Made by a program: the position numbers and the translations under genes. Below the pieces are notes generated by a model that was given only the letters and a program-made list of their open reading frames with translations, was not told the origin of the DNA and ran no database searches. Below are positions 36,954 to 48,165 of a DNA stretch of 64,000 nt, in pieces (the first letter of the stretch is position 1; each line of letters opens with the position of its first letter). This stretch comes from Theobroma cacao. Taxonomy: Eukaryota > Streptophyta > Magnoliopsida > Malvales > Malvaceae. The stretch spans positions 16,297,763-16,361,762 of the forward strand of contig NC_030854.1 of assembly GCF_000208745.1 (NCBI RefSeq), given 5' to 3'.

Positions 36954-37139
36954 ACATGCCACGCATATCAAGTAAAATGTTGGTACACGCCATGCATATC
37001 AAGTAAAATGTTGGTACACGTCATGCATATCAAGTAAAATGTTGGTACACGCCATGCATATCAAGTCAAATGTTGTTACACGCCATGCATATCAAGTCAA
37101 ATGTTTTTACACGCCATGCATATCAAGTCAAATGTTATT
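36954..37139 (+). repeat. 31-bp minisatellite, six copies
   Basis: The unit runs from ACACGCCATGCATATCAAG to TGTTGGT. Copies are at 36954, 36985, 37016, 37047, 37078 and 37109, each exactly 31 bases. The first three share CAAGTAAAATG; the last three share CAAGTCAAATG, which suggests stepwise amplification. Confidence 0.95.
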
Positions 37140-37764
37140 ACACACCAACGCTGACACGCTAATCACTATAATTACTGTCTCCTTACATGAACTGGCCTAA
37201 AATACATATGACGTGTGACACGTCAATCAGTGTAATTACTGACTCGTTACACCAACTGCCCTAAAGTATCCAATGTCGTAACACGCTAAAAACCCCAAAA
37301 AACAGTTAACCAACTACACACCATATCAAATGTTGTAGTTCGTGTTACACGATATGCAGATGCGGACCTCTTTCAAAACTTTGGTATGACCATGAAACTA
37401 GGAAGAAAATAGTTTAAACATAACAATTGCAAAAAACATGAACATATAAAACACCCCTAGCAAAAAATTAACGAACAGAAGAAAGTTTTAATTTCAGACC
37501 GACTGAACTCTTCACTAATAACCGACATTATTGTTGTGGTGTCATTAAGCTTGCAAAGAATGAAGTCGAACACTCTGGTACCTTTGGGAATGAGGAATGA
37601 ATCAAACTCTCTGAGTTCCTTCACACAAACGTTTGTGAATTCTGAAAAATATTTAATTAAAATGAAATGGCCTTATAATATTCATTTATTCATTTCATTC
37701 ATTCAGTGGAAGTCCAACTAGTTTCCTTGTTATTTGCTCGCTTCCTTTTTTTTTCATATTTTGA

Positions 37765-38210
37765 ACCATGTCATGTCACATGTTCAAGCCATGCCGTGTT
37801 ACACACTCTAAACCTTGTCGTGTCACAAATTCCCTCCATGGCATGTCACAAAACTCTGAACCCTACCATGTTACAGATTCCCTCCATGGCGTGTCACAAA
37901 ATCAAAACCTTGCCGTGTCACAGATTCCCTCCATGGCGTGTTACAAAATCTGAACCCTGCCGTGTCACAGATTCCTTCCATGGCATGTCACAAATTTTGA
38001 ACCTTGTCGTGTCACAGCAGTGTCACATGCTCGCCCTGCCTTGTCACATATTCCCTCCATGGCATGTCACAAACTCTAAACCTTGCCGTGTCACATATTC
38101 CCTCCATGGTATGTCACAAACTCTAAACCCTGTCGTGTCATAGTCGTGTCAAACATTCCTAACATGCCATTTCACAAACTTTAAACCCTGCCATGCCACA
38201 GCCGTGTCAC
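37765..38210 (+). repeat. ~47-bp degenerate minisatellite
   Basis: The unit alternates GTGTCACAGATTCCCTCCAT and GGCGTGTCACAAAATCTGAA with CCCTGCC, in roughly eight diverged copies. Because 47 is not a multiple of three and stops are rare in the unit, it creates spurious open frames of up to 145 codons with repeated Cys/His/Val peptides. Confidence 0.85.
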
Positions 38211-38824
38211 ATACATTTCATGCTTTGTATTCACATCTTTCTCCTTTTGCTTCACCACTGTATCAGGGATTTTTGGTTTCACATCATTCTCGAAGCTTTC
38301 GATTCATCATGATCGGTTCCTTGTTTGGTTTAAATCATTCTTTTAGTATTATCTGAATGTCATGTCCAAAATATCTGAAAAAACATGTCATGCAACATTA
38401 TTTGTTTTGCACAAGCTTTGTGAAAAAAAATGGATGTTTTGCACAAAACTAGATGTTCGCAAATTCTTTGCATATTTATTTTCCCATTTTCAGTGTGTTT
38501 GAGAGTGCGCATCAACGAAGATGTCTCATTAAGGGCATTTTTGTCTCAAAATCTATTCTCTTGGTTAAAAACAGTTAAAACTATCTGGAGGCTTATTTCC
38601 AAAAATACTTTAGTTTTAAGGGCTAAAAAAAAATTTTTCCCTTAATATATCAGTTGTCAAACATCGAAATGTGTGACCAAAAAGGGTGTTAAATATAATA
38701 ATATATCAAGTTACAAATACAGCAACATGAGACGGGGAGGTTAGAGTCCAAAGTGTTTTAACATGAAGGAACGATTATAAACAAGAGCTGAAAAAGGTCT
38801 AGCTATAGGACAACTCTCAGCAGC

Positions 38825-41800
38825 TCAAGGCCTCCAAGGAGCAGGGGGTGGCGGACTCTTAGGATAGAGAGGTGGAACTGCTGAAAAGATGGTATTCTTG
38901 TCAATGCCATGGCCACCACTGCGGGTCAGAGATGCAAGTGCAGCTATCAATCCAGCGTTTCCAGCCAGTGTTGGCTCAGTGTAGTTAGAATTGGTTCGAA
39001 CATCTCTGAAATGGTCGAACTGATCAGGGCCTCCGACCATGGCTCCTGTAATGTTGTTAGGATTGGGATTTTGGCTATCACGCCACTTCCATCCGCCCGT
39101 GCACGAGTATTTTATGTTGTTATGGGGTATTGATGCGCCACGGTGATGCACATGTCTAGGGAACTTTTTATCGTATCCCACCACATAGCTCATATTCATG
39201 GGGTTTTTGCCCAAGATGTAGTCCACCTACGGGAAGAAAAAGACAATGTAATTAAAGTTGCATGCTCGGAAAAACAATATAAATTAAGCTCTCATATTGG
39301 TCTCTAGACAAACTTTAGGAAGTTACGACTGCTGTCCTTGTGCTGCAGATGGTAAACTAATCAATCAACTGTGCTAGCAGAATCTTGCATGATGATCTAA
39401 GAAATCCTTACCATGTTTTTATCTGATCATGATTCGATCAAATGTTGTCGAGCTGATATATATGTACGATACTTTACTTTAGGAGATAAAGAGATAGTAC
39501 TATATTTTTTGAGACAAAAAGATACGAATAGTAATCAAGCTTAACGGACAACAACAATTGGCAGTCTACGCAATGCGCTTCACTTTCGTCATGACCAAAA
39601 CACAATTTTACACATGCAATTTCTATTTCCCCGTGGTTGAAAAAAGCACATCTCCTTGAAGCTATTATTGAATGTTGAGCATGTATACCACATGGGAAGA
39701 GCTAGTCGTTACCTGGGAGGTTGCAAAATTCCGAAGATATTCTGATGAGAAAAATCTAGAATTGCAATTCCACCCTGGCACACCAGTGGCATTCAAATAA
39801 TCAGCAAAGAGATTCGCTAAGAAGGCAGCATTAGCCACATACTGAAGAGGATTGGGCTTTCCAAGGTTCAGTTGGATCATTCCTCCTGCAAGGTGGCCAA
39901 AGAGAAACCTTGATGATCCATAGAATACTACTATAATTTGTGGCTGAAAGAATTGGTGGTTTATGAAGGGCACAAGTTAAAATATACCTTGAGTCCAGTT
40001 AAAGTAATGGAATTCTTTAAGATAAGAACACATGGTAAGAGCTGTTACGTTGTGATACATGTGTAACATGTCCTCGTAAGGGTAGCCTGGGCTCAAAAAT
40101 ATCCTGTACCTTGTTAACAACAACATGGCTGCCGGTAGTTTGTTATCCCAGCTGAGTGCCCTGTTTGTTGGAATATCGTAAAGTGCCTTGGAGTTCTTAG
40201 ACAAGCCTGGGTTTGTTGCCAATGAAATGTAGCTAACATTTCCTGTGGCATAGTACAACCAGGCGGCACCCCACATGTACTCATCGTAGTAGCCACTAGA
40301 ATTATAATAGGGTTGGATGTAAGGATTCCCGCGAGAGTATGATCTTCGTTTGCTTCCATCCCTGGCAAAGGCAAACACAGTTTGAGCTCCTTTAATGAGC
40401 TTCCTGGAGTAGGCACCATTGTCACGGAATACTATAGAGGCGGCTGCTAGAGCTGCTGCCATTTCTCCGGCGAGGTCAGGCCCTGCGTCTGCAGTTTGGA
40501 CAGGCCGTTTATAGTCCATGTCTTCTGGTCTCATCCAGCAGTAATGGTCATCTGGTGTTGCAATTGAACCATTCAGAGATCCACCAACCTAGAACCGCAG
40601 GAATTATATATGGATCATTAATTAGTTAAGTAAACAAAAAACTTGCATACCTACTAGCTACTACCCACTGCAAGCTGCAAGGGGGCTACAGAAAAAATCT
40701 CTACCTGACAGTATATTTTATCGATTTTGGTGGCCGAGGAATTGAAGGTTAAGAGCAAATAATCAGTACCCCACTTGATGAGGTCTCGGATGTGATCGTA
40801 TTCACCGATGGACTGGTATTTGTGGCTATATTCAATGAGGCTCCAGCTGAGCATTGTCATGGAAAATGCCATGGGAAAATGGAACTTGGTGTTGTCTCCA
40901 GCATCATAATAGCCTCCAACCAGCCAGCCCTTGAGGTCCATTTCTTCTTTGCCATCATTCAGCCCTGAATTCCCTCTCCAGGAAATGCCATTGTTCTTAG
41001 GCAAATTACCAGCTGCATGCACGGAATTAATTATTACAATATCCGTTAACATTATCTTCTTTCACATTCTACAGCAGAAAAAAGTTACCATGGGAGCCAA
41101 CTAACTAAAATGCATATACAATTATCTGTTTCTGATAGGAAAAAGTAATGTATAAACAAAATATTTAAAGAAAAAGCATTAGAGGTCTTCATTTTCTTTC
41201 TTCGTAGATGGGAATTTAATATCATGATTTTAACGTATGTTATAACAAAACTTTCTACCAAAGTCGTCTATCTTTAGATATGGGAGAGAGACCCATTTAT
41301 GCAGGGACCAATCCAAAAAATTTGTTCAACTGAGATATATTGCTTAGTTAAGAATAATTACACAAATTTTCAAAAATACAAAAATAGCTTAAACAAATTT
41401 TATCATATCATAAACATCTAACTATCCATTTATGTTATATGTTTTTTTAAATATTTTGATGAAATATGAAACTTTTAAATGATATACAAAAGAGTGAGTT
41501 ATTAAGCCTAGAATCAAGTTATATATTAAATTTTTTCTTAGTTTTACAAGGAAATGGAAAAAAGTTACTTCATTAGATACAAAAAATAATAAAAATAAAA
41601 AATTAGAATTTTTGAATTTCATGAAAAACATTTCAAGTAAAATTAAACATTATAATCATATTCACCTTTATATAATAATCCTATATTTTAGAGTTATTCT
41701 AGTACGAGTAAAAAATTAAAAAACCTCTAATAGCTTCAACTTTTTAAGTTCAATATTTCTTGACATCAATTATATCTTCATTAAATATACTTTTAATACG

Positions 41801-44076
41801 AAGCAAGGTAACCATTTTCCAATTTAATGTGGGCAAGTAGGCGAAATTAGGATTTTTACCAAATTTTAAACTAATTTCATTGTATATTAGAGACCTTTTA
41901 TGCTACATCCATACATGTTATAGATAGAAAATGTAAAAAAAATAAAATTAAATAACGTGTGCAATCTAAAATAAAAGACGTGGATAGTAAATTTATTTAA
42001 TAAATCAGACAGTAAATTTATTAATTTATGAATACCTCATTAATTATTCAGGGATGAGATATTAAAATTAAAATAATAAATTATTATTATTATATCAAGT
42101 GCAGAAACAATATTAATACCAAAAATATTTTTCATATATCACCTAATGAAGATACAATCTTGGCAATAATATTTTTCCCGATTATTATCTACATTTTCGA
42201 TAATATACATGACTTAACACTACATATGCGACAAAAAATTATTAAATAAAATTAAAATTAAAATCTATTAATTTATAAGTGAGTTTAACATAGTATTATC
42301 AAATCCTGGATAAGATATTATATTAATAAATAATACTTTTACTTTAAAAATAAATACAAAAATGCATTTTAATATTTTAGTAATATAATTAATTTAAATA
42401 AAAAATTAGATCGAGTCGAGTTGACACTCCAAAATTTAAAATTTTAAAAATGTTAATTGATGCAAGTCGACACGTGAACATTTCTACATAAAATAAAATA
42501 AAATAAAATAAAATAATCAAATAAGAATATTTGAGAAGCTAATGTTAATTATTAATTAATAAACGCCAACTAGTTGGCATGATTGTGTGAAAATAAGTAA
42601 GGAGTAGGACAGGCGCACAAAACAGATATGTAACTGGAGCCGGCAACTTCAGATAGTTTTAGTTCAATAATAATTAATTTATGACAGGAAAACATGTTCA
42701 AAATAGATGGACCCACACGGAGTTTAACTGGCTATAATCAGAACCCAAGCGCCAGCCACGTTCATGTCAAAATCAACCAAACTCCACCAACACGACAATC
42801 TCACAATGTCAAATCATGTAGGCCACCACATTCATGAAATTTTATGATATAATCAGACATAATATTTAAAAATTTAATTATTAATAATTTTAAATAAATT
42901 ATTATTTTTTATTATGCTGTATTAAAAGTTTATTTTTTTATTTTAAATTAAATAAATTAATTAATTAAATATTATTACTTAAAATATCATGTGTTATTTT
43001 ATATTTTATGACGACATATTAACTTGTCAAATCACACAATTATGACATCATGAAATTTATAACATCAATAAATATAATATTTAAATAAATTTTTAAAATA
43101 TTTAAAAAATTATAAATAAATTATTGTATGTTAGTACAATAAATCAAATTATTTTATTTTTATTTTTATTTTAAATTAAATAATTTTTTATAATTAATGA
43201 TTAACTGTTTTTTTTTTAAAACATCATTTGTTATTTTAGATTATATGAGATTTACGTGATATATTAATATTATTAGTCGTTTATTATAATAAATAATAAT
43301 ATGACATAATAAAATAACATGACATTTTAATCTTTTATGTAATTATTATATCAACATCGTATAAAATAAAAATGACTGATAATGTTTTGACACATCATTA
43401 CTTATTTAATTTAAAATAGAATTATAAAAATTTAATTTAATAAATAAAAATTTATTAAATTTTTTAAATAATTTAAAATTTTTTAAAACAATACGGCACC
43501 TTATCCCATCTTACAAAATATTGCTATCATTTCGATTCATTTGGTTTCAATTAAAAGAGCGTCTATAGCGCTATAACTTGACAAAATTAGCTTTTCCGAT
43601 AATTAAATCACACAAAAATGAGCGACCATATTAGGGGAAAAAAAAAACTATGGTTTGACGTTGAAGCATGTGATATTGACATATAGGAACAGAAACTTAC
43701 ATTTCTGGGCGTTGAAGAAGAGAAGGGCCTTGCGAAGGGCAACAGTGTAATTATCGGGAGGGGGAGGGCGACGCGTGTGCTTGGGCAGTGACTTGGCGAT
43801 GATGATGGGAACGGCGATCACAATAAATGCAGAAAGGATTGAGATGAGGGTCCACTTGAAGGCCTTGCGGCTGCAAACGATGCAACCCAAGTCCACGTAC
43901 TTATCCTTCTTCTTGGTTTGTGGCGGCCCCAACAGCCAGCCCTGCTGGGTCTCATCCAGGCTCCTATCCTGCTGCTGGGACTGCAGGGCTGCCCTGTCCC
44001 ACTCCGTGTTCCAGCTCTTCTCCTCCTCTCCATGGTTCACATCAAAGGAACCACCCCAGTGATTCCTCGCGTGCAT
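38825..44076 (-). CDS. GH9A: KORRIGAN-type membrane endo-1,4-beta-glucanase (GH9, subfamily A)
   Basis: Five exons on the minus strand: 43701-44076, 40705-41012, 39988-40588, 39713-39885 and 38825-39226, all with GT...AG introns and compatible phases, giving 619 residues (Arabidopsis KOR1 is about 620). I chose the start at 44076 because [11 protein letters not shown] aligns with the family start; an in-frame ATG 21 bases upstream also exists. The cytosolic tail has [12 protein letters not shown] (40-51) and YVDLG (60-64), family-conserved sorting-type motifs. One membrane span lies at ~74-94 (type II), then [10 protein letters not shown] and the GH9 domain: GGYYDAGD (158-165, catalytic Asp), [28 protein letters not shown] (510-520), and [12 protein letters not shown] with the expected proton donor Glu570. 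The tail is Pro-rich (PPPPAPWRP). KORRIGAN enzymes act at the plasma membrane and Golgi with cellulose synthase. No damage was seen, and I cannot say which KOR paralogue it is. Confidence 0.95.
41013..43700 (-). other. Intron 1 of the GH9 gene (2.7 kb)
   Basis: Donor AAAT/GTAAGTTT and acceptor TGCATGCAG/CTGG split a Ser codon. It is very AT-rich. Two diverged ~200-base segments around 42836-43050 and 43050-43270 resemble each other (CATGAAATTTTATGATATAA against CATGAAATTTATAACATCAA), suggesting an old local duplication. No separate gene was seen. Confidence 0.85.
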
Positions 44077-44108
44077 ATTTCTCTCTTTTCTCCACAAATC
44101 AATGTAAG

Positions 44109-44111
<3 letters not shown>

Positions 44112-44143
<32 letters not shown>
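44112..44143. repeat. (GA)n tract just upstream of the GH9 start
   Basis: About 32 bases of GA, read as (CT)n on the gene strand, 36-67 bases before the chosen ATG. CT-rich tracts are common in plant 5' leaders and core promoters, so this is likely leader or promoter DNA and a likely polymorphic site. Confidence 0.9.
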
Positions 44144-44147
<4 letters not shown>

Positions 44148-44751
44148 GATGAACAGTTCAAGGGGCAGCACACAACTTATAATGGAACAGGATTTTCGAA
44201 GGGAGAAAACTAAGAAAGGAGCGAGGATTCCCGCAATACTCGTATTGTGCCTGGGTGTCATATACAAATTCTAGAGTTGACAAAGCAGAAAGTGATCCTC
44301 TCTTGATAAAGATGTTTTCCCTAACTAACTTGTTTCTTTATTTTAGATTCATTGCCTTTGATGGTTTATAGTCTATACTACAAGAATGCAACCTAGCTGT
44401 GGTAATGGCCAAGGAAAACCTGCCCCTTTTATGCTTCCAATGAAATTAAAAAATAATCATGTGAACACATGGGCTTGGCTTGATTTTGTTGGAATTTAGA
44501 AAAGTGGTAATAAGATTAATTTAGTGTAACCTTCAGCCCAGCTGTATTCCTCCCGGCTCCACAATGACCGCTCTCCATGGTTGATTTTCTACATCTACCA
44601 CACACAGATTCAGGTGCTGCTTGGATTTAATTTGTTCTTCAAACTTTGGAAAATAGCCAGCTCATGAATGCACAATTTTCAAACACAAAATTTATAGTAT
44701 AAAGAGGGCATAATATTTTTAAAAAAATTTAAATTAATCTTGATTCTTCTA
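44144..44751. other. Upstream flank of the GH9 gene
   Basis: Presumed promoter region, without transposon similarity that I can see. GTATATGAC on the gene strand near 44256-44264 is a possible TATA element, ~185 bases before the ATG. This is weak evidence. Confidence 0.3.
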
Positions 44752-45085
44752 ATACGTTTAATTAAGTTTTTATATTTTTTTATTTTGAGTCAAATAAATC
44801 ATTATTGTTAAAATTGATTAACTATCATTAATAAAAACCTCACTTTTCACTTTTTTATACCTATGTTACATTGAGACGAGAACATAAATATCATATAATT
44901 ATGTCATCATGTCATATTAACCTTTTATGTCACTATCTATTGTGACATGTCAACATATTATATCAACACCATGCGGTATAAAATGATGTCACATTTTTAC
45001 TGATGATAGTTGATGAACTGTTAGCCGCAAGGTCCTATTTAGTTTAAAATAAAAGTATAATAATTTGACTAAATGTAACAAGAGC
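44752..45085. repeat. MITE-like inverted repeat
   Basis: The left arm (~44752-44840) and the reverse complement of the right arm (~44992-45085) share a colinear series: AATTAAGTTTTTATA-type tract, TTTTATTTTGAGTCAAATAA against TTTTATTTTAAACTAAATAG, then TTAACTATCATTAATAAAAA against TCAACTATCATCAGTAAAAA. The short centre and AT richness fit a decayed MITE or fold-back element. No target duplication could be fixed. Confidence 0.45.
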
Positions 45086-45571
45086 ATAATAAATATTTGA
45101 ATTTTTTAAAATAAGTTAGTGATTTTTGTGGGTATTATACCCATAAAGAATTTATTTTATATATGTTGAAAATGAACTATTAAATTAAATTTTGGTTTCT
45201 TTCAACAGATATATGATCTTATAAGATTTTATAAGAGTTAAAAGTATATGAAATTGTTGAGATACAATTTCAACATTTAAAAAACTTATTAATTAAATTA
45301 CCTATTTTGTTAAGAAGTAAAATTAATCGAGCAACTAATTATTTATAAATTGCAAATTTAAATGTTGAGATATACCTTCAACTATGAGATTTGATTAAAA
45401 TAATATTAAGTTAAATACAATTTCTTTTTTTAATAAAATGAGAAGATATCTCGATAAAAGTAAAGTGTTAATATTTGTCCTTGCTTAGATTATTCAATCA
45501 AGGAGAAGCGAAATAAGTCGTGATAGGTTCAGCATAACTTAAATCAAGGAAGGAAGCTTTCGGGATATAGA
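45086..45571. other. AT-rich intergenic stretch
   Basis: No gene, motif or recognisable repeat was seen between the inverted repeat and the CACTA-like element. Confidence 0.5.
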
Positions 45572-46494
45572 CGCTACAAGAAATTTGATAATTAACGACA
45601 AATATTTTATGTAATACGGCAAGGTGTTGAAAATTATTATGTAGCAAAAAAGTATTTACAACAACTTTAACAAATATTTTTTTGCTGTGAAAAGTAGTGT
45701 GCAACTTTTTTTTTTATGCTGCAAAAAGATTTTATTTTAGAACTTCCCAACCTTAAATTTAAGGCAAGTCTTTTGCAAAAGATTAAAGAAAGTTTTGATT
45801 AAGAAAATTTAGCTCTAAAATTTCGTCAAATAAAAAAGGGAGAAATTATTAACTTTAAATTAATTTTCATTTTGAAATGACAAAACCAAATGATCAAAAT
45901 TGTTCTAATAAGTTTTATTTTGAATTCGTCAAAATGAATAATCCCTTATAAGCTTAAAAAAAAAACTCAAAATCTTAAAATACTCAATGAAAATCAAATT
46001 CTGTGTTCATCAAAAACATGTTTCTTGAATGAACAAGGTTCAAATTAAGAAAACATTTTCATAAAAGCTATAAGGATCAATCCCTTTGAGACAGAAACTA
46101 AAAAATCCCTTATTGCTTGCTAGGGATCAATCCCATCCTTTGAAGGATTAATTACCCATCACAAAATTCAAATTTTTATGCAGCAAATAAACATATGTAG
46201 ACCATTTATGAAGAAGAACAAGAGAAGAAACAGAAACAAATTGAGGGCAAGCATTTTCTCATTCTTCCAAGTTTTTCAAAGCCTTCAAATGATCGTAAAT
46301 CCATTTGAGATATCATTCCTACTCTTTGTAATCATCTTTGATATGGTCTCTTTGAAAATTTGTACGCAATATCTACCTATTAGAGGTTTCTTCATATATT
46401 TTCTCAAACACTCAAATCTTTGAGAGGAAGGAAAATTATACCTTAGTTTTTAAAAGAGGAAATTGTGAGAAATAACCTTCTTCATAAGCCCAAT

Positions 46495-48165
46495 GCAAAA
46501 ATATCATTTTTTATAATTTTAACTATTTTTGGTCAATTTTTGGTATGACTTGACAATAATACCCTTTAAACAATTTCAAACAAATTAAAATGGTTTTAGT
46601 TTTCTCTCTCTCGCCATCCAAATAAAAATTTCAAAATTAAATCTTGATTTCTCTCTCTACTCAAATATGTCTATCTCGCCATCCAATTCGTAGATATGAC
46701 ATCAAACTCTTTCTTATTTTGTTTTATTTTTTTGGATGGTGAATCTTGGGGTTCTTAATGGAGATTTTGCTCTTTGCATGCAGCGATTTTGCTCAAGGAG
46801 AAAGAACAACTAAAGCATGTTTGATGGGTTTTATGGTGGTTCACGGTTTTATTGTGTCTGGGATTGGGATGATTGTTAAGCATGTTTGCTAGGGATTTTG
46901 ATTTTTTTTATGAGATTTAGAGTTGAAATTGTTCAAGGAATATTTTGTAAAGAGGGTATATTTTGTTTTTGTATAAAGGGAGTGAGCAAGACCTCCCGAT
47001 AAGGATATATTTTCTCTTACTTTGGAGGGTTATGGAGTTTTGTAACCTATCTTTTATGAAATGCACAATTTCATGGCTTAGCAAAAAAAAATGTGTTTTA
47101 GGTTCTTGAGTTTATTGGTTTATTCATAAAACTCAAAAATTGAGTTTGATGGTTTTTAGTTATTGCGTGACTTAATCACCGTGTGACTAGTTTTTAGTCA
47201 TTACGTGATTGGTTTTAGGCATTACGTGACTAGTTTTTATACATTGCGTAACTGATTTTTAAGCAATGCCTAAGTCACACAATGTCTTATGAACTAGTCA
47301 CGCAATGCCTTACTAACAAGTCACGCAATACCTTACTAACAAGTCACGCAATGCCTTACTAACAAGTCACGCAATGCCTTACTAACAAGTCACGTAATAC
47401 CTATCAACTAGTCATGCAATGCCTTATCAAAAACTGGTCACACAATGCCTTATCAAAAACTAGTTACGTAATGCCTATCAACTAGTCACGCAATGCCTTA
47501 TCAGAAACTAGTCATGCAATGCCTTATCAAAAATTAGTCACGTAATACCCAAAGTCAGTCACACAATGCCTATTAACTAGTCATGCAATTCCTTATCAGA
47601 AACTAGTCATGCAATGCCTTATCAAAAATTAGTCAAGTAATGCCCAAAGTTTGTCACGCAATATCCAAAGTCAGTCATGCAATGCCTAAAAACTAGTCAC
47701 ATAATTCTCAAAAATACCAAAACTACTGAATTCCATTTAACAAGATCAACAACTTCAAACGATACACCATATTCTATTTAACAACATAATTAACAAATAT
47801 GAATGCTCAAAATCACTCTAAAATGTTTAAAAATGCTCAAAACGCTCACAGGTTTTCTTCGTATATAAAAAACTACTCTAAAATGCTCAAAATGCTTAAA
47901 TATTTTTCTTTCTGGTAAGGAATACTTCAGAAATGAATAGCCTGGTGAGGAAAGCTCAAAAAATATAAGTCAGTTTGAGGCACAAACCTAAACATACTTG
48001 ACCCGTTAATAGGTTTTGGGTTGAGGCGCGGAGCCTAGCGAATGGGTCGATTTCATTAAAGACAATTTTGTCCAATTTTTTTTTTCTCTTGACTAAAAAC
48101 AGATAAAATTATAGAGAGGACCATTTTTAAAAACGCCTTATGCCTCAGGCCCATTTATAACAAGT
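46495..48165. mobile_element. MULE-like non-autonomous element with minisatellite core
   Basis: AAATATCATTTTTTATAATT (left) and the reverse complement of the right end, with AAAATGGTCC then CTCTATAATTTTATCTG, TTTAGTCAA and GGACAAAATTGTC, follow the same order as the left end (TTTTTGGTCAA, TTGACAATAAT). They form imperfect terminal inverted repeats of ~80-100 bases. The element disrupts the Copia LTR. It contains a tandem/inverted array (47150-47710) and no transposase. Ends are approximate and no 9-bp duplication was confirmed. Confidence 0.45.
47150..47710. repeat. ~23-bp minisatellite with an orientation switch
   Basis: From ~47270 onwards the unit is AAGTCACGCAATGCC plus TTACTAAC (23 bases), first regular then degenerate with CTAGTCATGCAATGCCTTAT variants. 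From ~47155 to 47260 the same unit runs in reverse (GGCATTACGTGACTAG). The switch point is near 47262, so the array can fold on itself. Confidence 0.8.

Larger units (their letters stand above)
36826..38642 (-). mobile_element. Terminal part of the DUF1985-type MULE
   Basis: It continues the transposon after solo LTR B. It has no intact gene but holds two unrelated minisatellites (36954-37139 and ~37765-38210), then an A/T-rich end with AAGGGCATTTTTGTCTC (~38532) and a final GGCTAAAAAAAAATTTTTCC (38621-38640). That layout, inner tandem repeats followed by a long terminal repeat-like end, fits a MULE terminus. The exact end and its 9-bp duplication could not be fixed because the other end is missing. 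Confidence 0.5.

Noticed and set aside
36954..37139. CRISPR-like array
   Set aside because: Units are contiguous 31-bp tandem copies without unique spacers, in plant DNA.
37706..38143. 145-codon frame with repeated Cys/Val/His peptides
   Set aside because: It is a by-product of the ~47-bp minisatellite, which is open in several phases; no start context, homologue or exon signals.
43775..44274. Frames of 95-118 codons on the plus strand opposite GH9 exon 1
   Set aside because: Antisense shadows of the GC-richer first exon plus the GA tract; the minus-strand frame has clear family similarity.
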